From positions 1 to 13,952 of the forward strand of contig JAGGSD010000167.1 in NCBI GenBank assembly GCA_021159265.1: a stretch of DNA of 13,952 bases. The letters run 5' to 3'. Under the pieces are notes generated by a model, which was not told the origin of the DNA, searched no databases, and was given only the letters and a program-made list of their open reading frames with translations. How positions within the stretch are numbered: the first letter of the stretch is position 1; each line of letters opens with the position of its first letter. Both the position numbers and the translations under genes were made by a program. Shown here piece after piece: positions 6,653-13,952 of the stretch. This DNA comes from Syntrophobacterales bacterium (lineage in GTDB: Bacteria > Desulfobacterota > Syntrophia > Syntrophales > UBA6807).

Positions 6653-8869
6653 CTACTTTTTAACAGTTCGTATCCTCAGGGCTTCTTCATAGGCTCCAAC
6701 CGCCTTGATCAAATTTTTCTCCTTATCTTTAACCTCGGAAAGAGATCGGTAAGCAGTCCCAAGATTATTTTGTATCCCCCCATAATTTCCGGGGTATTGG
6801 TCAGCCGTGTAAATTTTAAGAGCCTTTTTATAGGCACTAATCGCCCTGGTCAGATTTTCCTCTTTATCCTGGACTTCGGAAAGAACAAGATAAGCATTAC
6901 CTATATTGTTCTTTATCATAGCATAGTCCACAGGGTATTTGTCCGCCGTTTTCCATTTAAGGGATTCTTTATAAGCCTTGATCGCTTTAACCAGATTTTC
7001 CTTCTTATCACGAATTTCAGAAAGAATACGGTAGGCATTGCCCAGGTTATTTTGCGTCATGGCATAATCCACAGGATATTTATCAACTTTGTAGATTTTA
7101 AGAGCTTTTTCGTAAGCCTGAATTGCCTTTGACAGATTTTCCTCTTTATCGCAAACTCCTGAAAGAGCAGAGTAGGCTGCTCCAAGGTTATTCTGTGTCA
7201 TTGCATAATTAACAGGATGTTTGTCAACAGTGTAAATTGTTAAAGCTTCCTCATAGATTCCGAGCGCCTTTAACAGGTTCTTTTCCTTGTCGCGAACCTC
7301 TGAAAGAACAAGATAAGCATTACCGAGATTGTTTTGTGTCATGGCATAATCGATTGGGTATTTGTCAACCGTATAGATCGTTAAAGCTTCTTCATAGGCT
7401 CGAACCGCATTGATTAGATTCTCTTCCTTATCCTGGATTCCTGAAAGGGTGCGATAGGCATTGCCCAGATTATTCTGCGTCATGGCATAGTTTAAAGGAT
7501 ATTGGTCAACCGTATAGATCGTTAAAACTTCATCATAAACCCGGATGGCTTTTAGCAGATTGTCCTCCCTGTCCCGAACTTCTGAAAGAGCCCGATAGGC
7601 TGCCCCAAGATTATTTTGCGTCCCGGCATAATTTAAAGGATATCTTCCCTTTGTGTATATTTTTAGAACCTCACCATAATGTTGAATTGCCTTTAGCAGG
7701 TTTTCTTCTTTATCTCTGATCTCTGAAAGAATAAGGCAGGCATTGCCAAGATTGTTTTGAGTTGTTGCATAATCCACAGAATCTTTTTTAACCGCATAAA
7801 TTTTTAAAGCCTGTTCATAAGCCTGGATTGCTTTCAAAAGATTTTTCTTCTTGTCACGAATCTCGGAAAGAGTGAGGTATGCGTCTCCTAGATTATTCTG
7901 TGTCTCAGCATAATCTTCAGGATCTTTGTCAACCGTCCTGATTTTCAGGGCCTCCGCATAGGAATGAAACGCGTTTGAAAGATTCTTTCCCTTATCCCGT
8001 ATCCTGGAAAGGGCACGATAGGCCATTCCGAGATTATTCTGTGTCTCGGCATAGTCTTCAGGGTGTTCATTAACTGTAAAGATTTTTAAAGCTTCGCCGT
8101 AGGATTCGATTGAGTTGTAGAGATTCTCCTCCGTATCCCGGATTTCTGAAAGAATAAGATAGGAATTACCGAGACTGTTCCGAGTCACGGCATAATCAAC
8201 GGGATACTTGTCAACCGTCCTGATTTTCAAGGCCTCCGTATAGGAACGGATTGCGCTTGCCAGGTTTCCCTCTTTATCTCTAACTTCGGAAAGGGCACGG
8301 TAAGCATCCCCAAGGTTGTTCTGCAATATGCCATATTTAACAGGATACTTATCAACAGTATAAACTTTAAAAACTTCCGCATAGGATTTGATTGCTTTGA
8401 CAAGATTTTCTTCCTTATCGCTGTACCTGGAAAGAGCATGATACGCAACTCCCAGCCTATTATGTATAATGGCACATTCGTCAGGGCATTCTTCGATTGT
8501 CTTAAACTTAAGTGATTCATTATAAGCCTGGGTTGCCTTAAGCAGGTTTTCCTGCCTGTTGTTTATGATGGCCAGATTCTCATAGCAAATCCCTTCGTGA
8601 TTTTTAATATGACTATAAAGCTCCGGCTCCTTTTTTTCAGATAGTATTTTCAACACACTATCATATATCGTCAGCGCTTCTTCAGTCATACCTTTCCCCA
8701 ATAATCTATCCGCGCTATCTACGGAAGTTTCAATTATCATTTTGTAAAGTTGCCGCTCTTTGTAAATAAAAAAATGATTGTACGCCAATATCGCCAAAAA
8801 AGCCCCGATAATGGCGCCTGTTACAACAAACCACAGATTTTTTTTATTCCTTTTGTTACTTTCTTCCAT
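6653..8869 (-). CDS. Membrane-anchored TPR protein with 13 regular 47-residue repeats
   Basis: A 738-residue protein. The ATG at 8869 is preceded by GGAGG at 6 bases; an ATG 8 codons upstream lacks this support. A positively charged start (KRNKKN) is followed by one membrane segment (about 11-35), predicting the repeats lie outside the cytoplasmic membrane. From about residue 139 to the end, 13 units of exactly 47 residues follow without an insertion or deletion. The pattern is NNLGNAYxxLSExxDKEENLxKAIxAYEEALKIYTVDKYPxDYA with one or two positions varying; a weaker unit precedes them. Each unit is a TPR helix pair with a longer loop than the usual 34-residue TPR, like the long-period TPRs found next to CHAT or NB-ARC domains, but no such domain is present. 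It probably scaffolds protein contacts. It lies 45 bases downstream of the amidase gene, so a shared envelope role is likely. Confidence 0.88.
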   Translation of the reverse strand: MEESNKRNKKNLWFVVTGAIIGAFLAILAYNHFFIYKERQLYKMIIETSVDSADRLLGKGMTEEALTIYDSVLKILSEKKEPELYSHIKNHEGICYENLAIINNRQENLLKATQAYNESLKFKTIEECPDECAIIHNRLGVAYHALSRYSDKEENLVKAIKSYAEVFKVYTVDKYPVKYGILQNNLGDAYRALSEVRDKEGNLASAIRSYTEALKIRTVDKYPVDYAVTRNSLGNSYLILSEIRDTEENLYNSIESYGEALKIFTVNEHPEDYAETQNNLGMAYRALSRIRDKGKNLSNAFHSYAEALKIRTVDKDPEDYAETQNNLGDAYLTLSEIRDKKKNLLKAIQAYEQALKIYAVKKDSVDYATTQNNLGNACLILSEIRDKEENLLKAIQHYGEVLKIYTKGRYPLNYAGTQNNLGAAYRALSEVRDREDNLLKAIRVYDEVLTIYTVDQYPLNYAMTQNNLGNAYRTLSGIQDKEENLINAVRAYEEALTIYTVDKYPIDYAMTQNNLGNAYLVLSEVRDKEKNLLKALGIYEEALTIYTVDKHPVNYAMTQNNLGAAYSALSGVCDKEENLSKAIQAYEKALKIYKVDKYPVDYAMTQNNLGNAYRILSEIRDKKENLVKAIKAYKESLKWKTADKYPVDYAMIKNNIGNAYLVLSEVQDKEENLTRAISAYKKALKIYTADQYPGNYGGIQNNLGTAYRSLSEVKDKEKNLIKAVGAYEEALRIRTVKK

Positions 8870-8914
8870 GTCATACCTCCATGACTTAACCAACCCCGGA
8901 TCTGATACGACCGA

Positions 8915-10924
8915 TTATTGAATCTTCAATCTCTGGTTTACATAGATTCGATCTCTTTGCTTCAAATTGTTCAGATTGATTAAAATTCCCGTAGATGTTT
9001 TATTCGTTTTCGCAATTTGTTCTAATGTATCTCCTCTTCTTACAATGTATATTCTCGATTTTGGCTCCTGAACAGCCTCAGAAGGGATCTTCAACTTCTG
9101 ACTGACATAGATCCGATCTTTCAGCTTCATATTATTCAGCTTTAGTAAGGTTCTTATATCTGTGCCGTATCTCCTCGCAATTCTTTCTAATGTATCTCTC
9201 CTCTTTACAATGTATGTGGAGGTTTTCAGCTTTTCGGTAACAGCGGGAAGAACCCTTAACTTCTGACCAGCATATATTCGGTTTCTGCTTTTTAGATGAT
9301 TGAGTTCCTGAAGATTTTTTATAGTTGTGTTATGTCTCCTGGCAATTCTTTCCAGATTATCGCCCCTTTTCACAACATAGGTTACAGGCACTGTCTCTTT
9401 AATAACAGCCTCAGAAGGGATCTTCAACTTCTGACTGACATAGATCCGATCTTTCAGCTTCATATTATTCAGCTTTAGTAAGGTTCTTATATCTGTGCCG
9501 TATCTCCTCGCAATTCTTTCTAATGTATCTCTCCTCTTTACAATGTATGTGGAGGTTTTCAGCTTTTCGGTAACAGCGGGAAGAACCCTTAACTTCTGAC
9601 CAGCATATATTCGGTTTCTGCTTTTTAGATGATTGAGTTCCTGAAGATTTTTTATAGTTGTGTTATGTCTCCTGGCAATTCTTTCCAGATTATCGCCCCT
9701 TTTCACAACATAGGTTACAGGCACTGACGCCGGGGTTGACGCATGAGAAGCAAAAACAGGTCGTTTAAGTTTACGCACTTCACCTTTAGCAAACGAAGAC
9801 GGAAGTGGAAAAAATTCCTGAACTGAAGAAGCAATTGCCCACGCAACCTCTTTCCGATAGGAAGACTTCCGAAGGAGAAGTTCTTCATGCGGATTTGAAA
9901 TATAGGCAACTTCTATTAAAATCGACGGTGTATCGGGTAATTTTAACACCCTGAAGGGGGCCTCGTGAACTTTAGAATATTTTATGTGATTGATTTTTTT
10001 AAGGTCTTTAAGAACTATTGAGCCAACGGATTTCGACAGATTATATGTCTCCGTTTGTAACATGTTGAGGGTGATGGGATCAGACTCACCATTATTCTGT
10101 CCATTGGGAACTCCTGCAATAACATCGGAAAGGTTTTCATTCCTTGCCAGGAGTCTGGCGGCCTCGCTGCTCGCCCCCCTGGTAGAAAGACAATAGACAG
10201 ATGAACCTCGCGCTCCTCTGGATCTATACGCATCTGTATGTAAGCTGATGAAAAGATTTGCTCCGTATTCTTTTGCTATCTTCAATCTTTTTTTAAACGA
10301 AACATAATAATCTCCTTTTCTTGTAAGAAATGCTTGGTATCCTCTGTTTATAAGGATATCCCTCAGATCTTTTGCAATTTTCAGGACGACGTTTTTTTCT
10401 TTTGTCCCCCTCCGTCCTATCGCTCCCGGATCTTCTCCCCCGTGACCCGGATCTATGACTATAATTTTTTTCTTCTCCGAAATCTGAATCTGTTTTCTTT
10501 CTTGACTTTCTTTTTTTTCAATTTCGGGAAGTCTTACATCAATTACAACACGATGTGGTTTATTCAATACTCTTTGTAATGTAAAGATCTTAACTTTTAC
10601 ATTTTTTGACAGCCACAATTCGACTCTTACCTTGTTCCCGGGAAGGGGGCACAAGAAAATTTTTTTAACAGCAGGTTTATTGAGAATATATTGATGTGGA
10701 ATTGTTGCTGGGAAGGCTGTATTTTTAAAATCAATGGTTAACTTCCGGTTGTTGTCTTTTGCTTCATACTGTGCCCTCTCACTTGTATCTATCACGACTC
10801 TCGTATAATCAGGCGCCGTCCACCACCTTATACTAAGAATATCTATCGAACAAAAAGCACTCGAAAAGGGAATATTAAGATATAATAGTCCTATGAAGAA
10901 CGCAATTTTGGATGCTCTTGTCAT
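8915..10924 (-). CDS. Secreted N-acetylmuramoyl-L-alanine amidase (AMIN, Amidase_3, five LysM)
   Basis: A 669-residue periplasmic cell-wall hydrolase that cuts the bond between N-acetylmuramic acid and L-alanine. A signal peptide (about 1-23, cut after SSA) is followed by an AMIN-type domain (about 28-130) and an Amidase_3 domain (about 153-372). Zinc ligands H161 (DPGHGG), E176 (KEKN) and H229 (SLHTD) and catalytic E338 (IEVAY) are all visible. The C-terminal 270 residues carry five LysM peptidoglycan-binding repeats (TYVVKRGDNLERIA type). Units 1-2 and 3-4 are identical; unit 5 differs. AmiC-type enzymes of enterobacteria lack LysM and are much shorter, so this is the long, LysM-rich form. 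No EnvC-like activator is nearby. It is the first gene of a likely pair with the TPR gene. The start has an AAGGGA about 11 bases upstream, and the signal peptide supports it. Confidence 0.94.
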   Translation of the reverse strand: MTRASKIAFFIGLLYLNIPFSSAFCSIDILSIRWWTAPDYTRVVIDTSERAQYEAKDNNRKLTIDFKNTAFPATIPHQYILNKPAVKKIFLCPLPGNKVRVELWLSKNVKVKIFTLQRVLNKPHRVVIDVRLPEIEKKESQERKQIQISEKKKIIVIDPGHGGEDPGAIGRRGTKEKNVVLKIAKDLRDILINRGYQAFLTRKGDYYVSFKKRLKIAKEYGANLFISLHTDAYRSRGARGSSVYCLSTRGASSEAARLLARNENLSDVIAGVPNGQNNGESDPITLNMLQTETYNLSKSVGSIVLKDLKKINHIKYSKVHEAPFRVLKLPDTPSILIEVAYISNPHEELLLRKSSYRKEVAWAIASSVQEFFPLPSSFAKGEVRKLKRPVFASHASTPASVPVTYVVKRGDNLERIARRHNTTIKNLQELNHLKSRNRIYAGQKLRVLPAVTEKLKTSTYIVKRRDTLERIARRYGTDIRTLLKLNNMKLKDRIYVSQKLKIPSEAVIKETVPVTYVVKRGDNLERIARRHNTTIKNLQELNHLKSRNRIYAGQKLRVLPAVTEKLKTSTYIVKRRDTLERIARRYGTDIRTLLKLNNMKLKDRIYVSQKLKIPSEAVQEPKSRIYIVRRGDTLEQIAKTNKTSTGILINLNNLKQRDRIYVNQRLKIQ
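9071..9393 (-). repeat. Perfect 323-bp direct repeat in the amidase gene, copy 1
   Basis: Identical base for base, as far as I can read it, to 9404-9726, with a period of 333 bp (111 codons). It encodes LysM units 3 and 4 (C-terminal copy) and the linker. The 10 bases between the copies (9394-9403) differ from the flanks. The lack of even silent changes points to a recent duplication, gene conversion, or an assembly artefact. Confidence 0.93.
9404..9726 (-). repeat. Perfect 323-bp direct repeat in the amidase gene, copy 2
   Basis: Partner of 9071-9393. It encodes LysM units 1 and 2 (the N-terminal copy, following the amidase domain). The identity ends at 9726, after which the sequence encodes the Ala/Ser/Pro linker (ASHASTPAS) to the catalytic domain. 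Confidence 0.93.
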
Positions 10925-11052
10925 TATCCCGGCTAATCCCTTTCCTTATTGGGGTTTGCTTACCAGTTTTATTGAAAGATTTCAACCTTAAACACAGATT
11001 TTTACTGCTTCACTATCCTCTCTACTGTGTTGTAAAATTTTCGGTTCTTCTC

Positions 11053-11218
11053 AAATTTGATGCATTCGTAAAAAGTCGAATTTCCCCTCCCCTGGTGGGA
11101 GGGGATAAAGGGGAGGGGGACATAACTAGTTGAAATAGCAGTGTTCTCACCCTCACCCCTACCCTCTCCCATCAAGGGAGAGGGAGTTTTTTGGACTTTT
11201 TACGAAACTGTCAAATTT
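11053..11218. repeat. Inverted-repeat element with GTAAAAAGTC arms (MITE-like)
   Basis: A 166-bp non-coding element between the divergent amidase and metF genes. The outer arms 11053-11080 and 11191-11218 are imperfect 28-bp inverted repeats sharing AAATTTGA and TTCGTAAAAAGTC. Inside are two G/C-tract palindromes: CCCCTCCCC facing GGGAGGGG (about 11083-11100, followed by another GGGGAGGGGG), and CCCTCTCCC facing GGGAGAGGG (about 11162-11185). No clear target duplication is visible. A related arm occurs at 29-54. It occupies most of the 387-base gap between the two genes. Confidence 0.65.
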
Positions 11219-11253
11219 AGTTGTAGAAAATTATGATATTGATGGAAAAGAGA

Positions 11254-11282
11254 TTGACAATAACTCATCTAAATGACATTTA
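11254..11282 (+). promoter_or_regulatory. Weak candidate sigma-70 promoter for metF
   Basis: A perfect -35 TTGACA (11254-11259) is followed after 17 bases by CATTTA (11277-11282), a poor -10. The position, about 20-25 bases before the metF Shine-Dalgarno, is suitable. No S-box or cobalamin riboswitch is recognisable upstream. Confidence 0.3.
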
Positions 11283-11311
11283 AAAGGCCATGCGTTTGCA
11301 GGAGATCCGCA

Positions 11312-12205
11312 ATGAAAATTATAGATATGCTGTTGAAAGATCAATTCACTCTTTCTTTTGAGGTTTTTCCACCGATAAGGGAAGGTAATTTCGATAGCCT
11401 GTACTCGACGATTGAAGAATTGATCAAGATAAATCCTCATTTTATCTCGGTTACTTATGGAGCAGGCGGCAGCACGAGAGATAAAACGGTAGAAATCGCA
11501 TCCAGGATCAAGAACGAATTTCGTCAAGAGGTCCTGGCACATTTAACCTGTGTTCAGGCATCAGCAGAGGATACCGCTAAAATACTCGATACATTTAAAG
11601 CAGAAAATATAGAAAATGTCCTCGCCTTACGGGGTGATCCGCCCAAAGAGGAAAAAGCATTTCTTAAGCCGGAGGGGGGATTCGGGCACGCCAACGAACT
11701 GGTTGAATTTATTAAAATGAAAGATAATTTTTCTATCGGCGTTGCAGGTTATCCCGAAGGGCATATTGAGGCTCCAAACCTGGATGCTGATATAACAAAC
11801 CTCAAACGAAAGGTAGATGCTGGGGCTGATTTTATAATTACACAACTGTTTTTCAACAATGATGACTTTTATCGGTTTCGTGACTTGTCAATTGCCAAGG
11901 GAATCAGGGTGCCGATTATTCCAGCTATTTTCCCAATTTTCAACTATAAACAAATATCTAAAATCGCTTCGCTCTGTGGCGCCAAGTTACCATCGAAATT
12001 GCATGATAAACTTTGTAAGGTCAGTGACAAGAATGAGGAAGTTGAAAAATATGGGATTGAATACGCTACCAGCCAGAGCGAAAAACTCCTGAATAATAAC
12101 ATACCTGGCCTTCATTTCTATAGCATGAACAGAAGCCGACATGTTATTCAGATTATCAGGGAACTTCATCTTCCCATACAAAAATCGGTCCCCATATCCG
12201 AATAA
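11312..12205 (+). CDS. metF: 5,10-methylenetetrahydrofolate reductase
   Basis: A 297-residue cytoplasmic FAD enzyme with a TIM-barrel fold, close to the 296 residues of E. coli MetF. It reduces 5,10-methylene-THF to 5-methyl-THF for methionine synthesis or, in acetogens and many sulfate reducers, for the methyl branch of the Wood-Ljungdahl pathway. Visible hallmarks are FEVFPP with catalytic E17, SVTYGAGGST (46-55), AHLTC (76-80), NVLALRGDPP with the flavin-contacting D109, GVAGYPEGH (143-151) and ITQLFF (176-181). The ATG at 11312 has GGAG at 7 bases; the frame extends 13 codons further to 11273 without support. There is no MetV-type zinc partner or corrinoid gene next to it, so methionine supply and Wood-Ljungdahl use cannot be separated here. 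It is apparently single, followed by the tRNA-Arg gene on the same strand. Confidence 0.96.
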   Translation: MKIIDMLLKDQFTLSFEVFPPIREGNFDSLYSTIEELIKINPHFISVTYGAGGSTRDKTVEIASRIKNEFRQEVLAHLTCVQASAEDTAKILDTFKAENIENVLALRGDPPKEEKAFLKPEGGFGHANELVEFIKMKDNFSIGVAGYPEGHIEAPNLDADITNLKRKVDAGADFIITQLFFNNDDFYRFRDLSIAKGIRVPIIPAIFPIFNYKQISKIASLCGAKLPSKLHDKLCKVSDKNEEVEKYGIEYATSQSEKLLNNNIPGLHFYSMNRSRHVIQIIRELHLPIQKSVPISE

Positions 12206-12212
12206 TCCAATA

Positions 12213-12241
12213 TTGACAGATGTACACATCGGCATTCAAAT
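12213..12241 (+). promoter_or_regulatory. Candidate sigma-70 promoter for the tRNA gene
   Basis: TTGACA (12213-12218) and TCAAAT (12236-12241, 4 of 6 matches to TATAAT) are separated by 17 bases, about 85 bases upstream of the tRNA 5' end. This would leave a moderate 5' leader to be removed by RNase P. Read-through from metF is the alternative. Confidence 0.4.
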
Positions 12242-12326
12242 CAACTGACGGGTATTTCATTTGCGTGATTACTGACCGGGGTTGTCCCGTTGAAGCAGCT
12301 ATAGTTACCCCTCATCGGAAAAGAAA

Positions 12327-12403
<77 letters not shown>

Positions 12404-12467
12404 TACTATTTATCAGGGAGTCACACAGATACCATCACTGTTTTCCGTTTGAATTGATAGTTGTGAA

Positions 12468-12676
12468 GTAACTACCCAGGTTCAAAGGTTAAAAGGCACA
12501 GAGGCACAAGGCTTATTTGCCTTGCTGTTATTATATTATAACAAAATGCAAAAAATCTCTGTCAAATGATACACTCGACGGTTCGACGGTTCGACTGAGC
12601 TCGCTGAAGGCTGAGCGTTCGACTGAGCTCACACCGAAGCGTGCTTTTGCCACTTTGTGCCTATCTGAATAGTTAC
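12468..12676. mobile_element. MITE-like element, copy 2 (GTAAC termini, 8-bp target duplication)
   Basis: A 209-bp non-coding relative of 5987-6255. The left end GTAACTACCCAGGTT and the right end (complement GTAACTATTCAGATA) are imperfect inverted repeats; GGCACA arms follow inside. It is flanked by a perfect direct repeat GTTGTGAA at 12460-12467 and 12677-12684. The interior shares with copy 1 the module ACGGTTCGACGG, TCGACTGAGCTC and CTGAAGGCTGAGC (12578-12639), but has no counterpart of the copy 1 hairpin pair. It lies between tRNA-Arg and the end of the thiolase gene. A 70-codon minus-strand frame inside it is not a gene. Confidence 0.82.
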
Positions 12677-12739
12677 GTTGTGAAAGGGTTTTGAGTTTGA
12701 AAGTGTCTCGCTGATATTGGCATAGAGGAGTGCCCTTTT

Positions 12740-13858
12740 TCATCTTTTTAATATGTGCACGGCACAGGCAGCCCCTTGAGCGCCGTGGCAGTGTGTCATC
12801 CCAACCTTAGCTCCTTCAACCTGTCTCTCACCGGCATGACTTCTCAACTGCCAGGCAACCTCGCAAACCTGCGCTATTCCTGTAGCGCCTACCGGATGTC
12901 CTTTGGCGAGCAATCCACCACTGGGATTTACCGGGATTCTACCACCTATCTCTATATCACCGCTATCAATAAGACTACCCTCTTCACCGATTTCGCACAC
13001 ACCCATATTCCCCAGATGCCACGCCTCCGCCATAGTAAAACAATCATGAAGTTCGATGAGATCGAGATCCTCGGGGCCTATTCCAGCCTGTTCATATGCC
13101 AGATCGCAAGCTCTCTTAGTAACACAATTTTCCAATACAGATGCAGTTTCATAACTGTTAGATACCAATTGCGAGGCCGCTATAGTAACTAACGGTCCTG
13201 TAACATATTCAGAAGCCTTTTCTTTAGCGCATAGAACAGCGCAAGCGGCTCCGTCCGTATTCGGACAGCAGTGATACATAGTTAGAGGATCCGCGATTAC
13301 GCGTGAGTTCTGAACGTCTTCTATCGTAAGGCGTAGTTTATACTTCGAGTTGGGGTTGAGACAGCCATTGTTATGATTGATTACGGATATCTTAGCCAGT
13401 TGCTCAATGGTCAGTCCGTAAAGCTCATGATATCGTCTGAATATCATGGCATAAGACGCCGGGAACACCTGATATCCCATAACCGATTCCAGAGGACGCA
13501 TACCCGGCACAGGTATTAACCCATGCGTCATTTTTTCTGCGCCCAGGGCCAGGCACACGTCCCATCTTCCTAATGCCACACCATAATAGCATTCTCTAAA
13601 AGCAATGGAGCCTGATGCGCATGCGCCCTCAACATTGATAATTGGTATCCCGGAGTAACCCATTTCAGATAACATCCTCTGACCAAACACTACGCCCTGA
13701 TAGAGGTGGCCAACATAAGCAGCCTGAATGTCTTTCCACTTTACATTGGCATCTTCAAGTGCCCGGGCAGTGGCTTCACGTGACATATCCGCTATGGATT
13801 TATCAGTAAATCGCCCAAAGGGATGCATTCCAACACCAATTACAGCAACTTCTCTCAT
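12740..13858 (-). CDS. SCPx-type thiolase family protein (acetyl-CoA acetyltransferase-like)
   Basis: A 372-residue thiolase-fold enzyme of the SCPx/lipid-transfer type. These act on acyl-CoA thioesters and are common in fatty-acid, ketone or aromatic degradation in anaerobes. The nucleophile C80 lies in VEGACASGS, H271 in ELHDCF and H321 in GHPVGATG. The C-terminal active-site segment reads THCHGAQGAA (355-364), so C357 and H358 sit where biosynthetic thiolases have their second Cys loop. It has no SCP2 domain and no signal peptide. The ATG at 13858 has AGGAG at 7 bases. Such genes often pair with a DUF35 zinc-ribbon/OB-fold gene; none lies downstream here, and the upstream side is outside the window. 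Substrate and direction are not predictable. It could also be a non-decarboxylating ketothiolase used in synthesis. Confidence 0.9.
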   Translation of the reverse strand: MREVAVIGVGMHPFGRFTDKSIADMSREATARALEDANVKWKDIQAAYVGHLYQGVVFGQRMLSEMGYSGIPIINVEGACASGSIAFRECYYGVALGRWDVCLALGAEKMTHGLIPVPGMRPLESVMGYQVFPASYAMIFRRYHELYGLTIEQLAKISVINHNNGCLNPNSKYKLRLTIEDVQNSRVIADPLTMYHCCPNTDGAACAVLCAKEKASEYVTGPLVTIAASQLVSNSYETASVLENCVTKRACDLAYEQAGIGPEDLDLIELHDCFTMAEAWHLGNMGVCEIGEEGSLIDSGDIEIGGRIPVNPSGGLLAKGHPVGATGIAQVCEVAWQLRSHAGERQVEGAKVGMTHCHGAQGAACAVHILKR

Positions 13859-13885
13859 TACTATCTCCTAACCCAGATAAACTGG

Positions 13886-13947
13886 AAATTCGAAGCATTA
13901 AATGCGAAACAAATCCGAATTTCTAATATTCAAATGTTCAAAACATC
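13886..13947 (-). repeat. AT-rich dispersed repeat, copy B
   Basis: On the minus strand it reads GATGTTTTGAACATT, then ATTCGGATTTGTTTCG, then TTCGAATTT: the same blocks as 2183-2252 with longer spacing between the first two. It ends about 27 bases before the thiolase start codon, so the promoter or leader of that gene must lie within or beyond it. Confidence 0.6.
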
Positions 13948-13952
13948 AACGC

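Noticed and set aside
8227..8520. 97-codon frame inside the TPR gene
   Set aside because: It is another-frame reading of the repeated TPR DNA; the periodic 47-residue frame is clearly the coding one.
9071..9726. CRISPR or other interspersed repeat array
   Set aside because: The repeat unit is a 323-bp coding segment within one open frame encoding LysM domains; only two copies exist, separated by a 10-base gap.
10840..10870. Lipoprotein signal at SSAFC in the amidase
   Set aside because: The residues before Cys25 do not fit a lipobox (Leu at -3 and a small residue at -1 are missing); a normal signal peptidase I site after SSA fits better.
12531..12743. 70-codon minus-strand open frame before the thiolase stop
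   Set aside because: It lies mostly inside MITE copy 2 and has no protein-like pattern.

Overview
The window looks like a chromosomal segment of a Gram-negative, environmental bacterium, most likely a deltaproteobacterial (Desulfobacterota-type) lineage. The signs are a dense set of two-component genes including an NtrC-type sigma-54 activator, a REC-first histidine kinase, a periplasmic AMIN/Amidase_3/LysM amidase, an SCPx-like thiolase, and many short dispersed palindromic repeats between genes. This assignment is inferred from gene style; no marker gene is present. Both edges fall in or next to dispersed repeats.

Left region (about 1-5990), all on the minus strand: a signalling block. A Cache/HAMP sensor histidine kinase (3804-5900) overlaps by 8 bases an NtrC-type response regulator that probably starts at a TTG (2459-3811). 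After about 590 bases comes a second transcription unit: a stand-alone receiver protein (1484-1870), a REC-HisKA-HATPase kinase (380-1477) and a small cysteine-rich protein (74-322). A well-matched sigma-54 (-24/-12) promoter lies at 1909-1925, directly in front of the second unit, with GGGG/CCCC dyads about 100 bases further upstream. The simplest reading is a cascade: the Cache kinase phosphorylates the NtrC-type protein, which activates sigma-54 transcription of a second receiver/kinase set.

Middle region (about 5987-10924): a 269-bp non-coding element with 15-bp terminal inverted repeats and a perfect 8-bp target duplication sits just upstream of the sensor-kinase gene. It is followed by palindromes and a short broken reading frame (6372-6623). 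Then comes a minus-strand pair: a secreted N-acetylmuramoyl-L-alanine amidase with five LysM repeats (8915-10924) followed by a membrane-anchored TPR protein with 13 in-register 47-residue repeats (6653-8869). Within the amidase gene a 323-bp segment encoding two LysM units is perfectly duplicated.

Right region (about 10925-13952): a second kind of inverted-repeat element (11053-11218), metF on the plus strand (11312-12205), tRNA-Arg(CCG) (12327-12403), a second copy of the GTAAC-ended element with its own perfect 8-bp target duplication (12468-12676), and a minus-strand SCPx-type thiolase gene (12740-13858) whose 5' region holds a diverged copy of an AT-rich repeat also found at 2183-2252.

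I see no CRISPR array, phage, toxin-antitoxin or defence system. The strongest unusual signals are the two short mobile elements with intact target duplications, the sigma-54 cascade layout, the recent LysM duplication, and the cysteine-rich reading frame that continues in phase through the amber stop of the upstream kinase.
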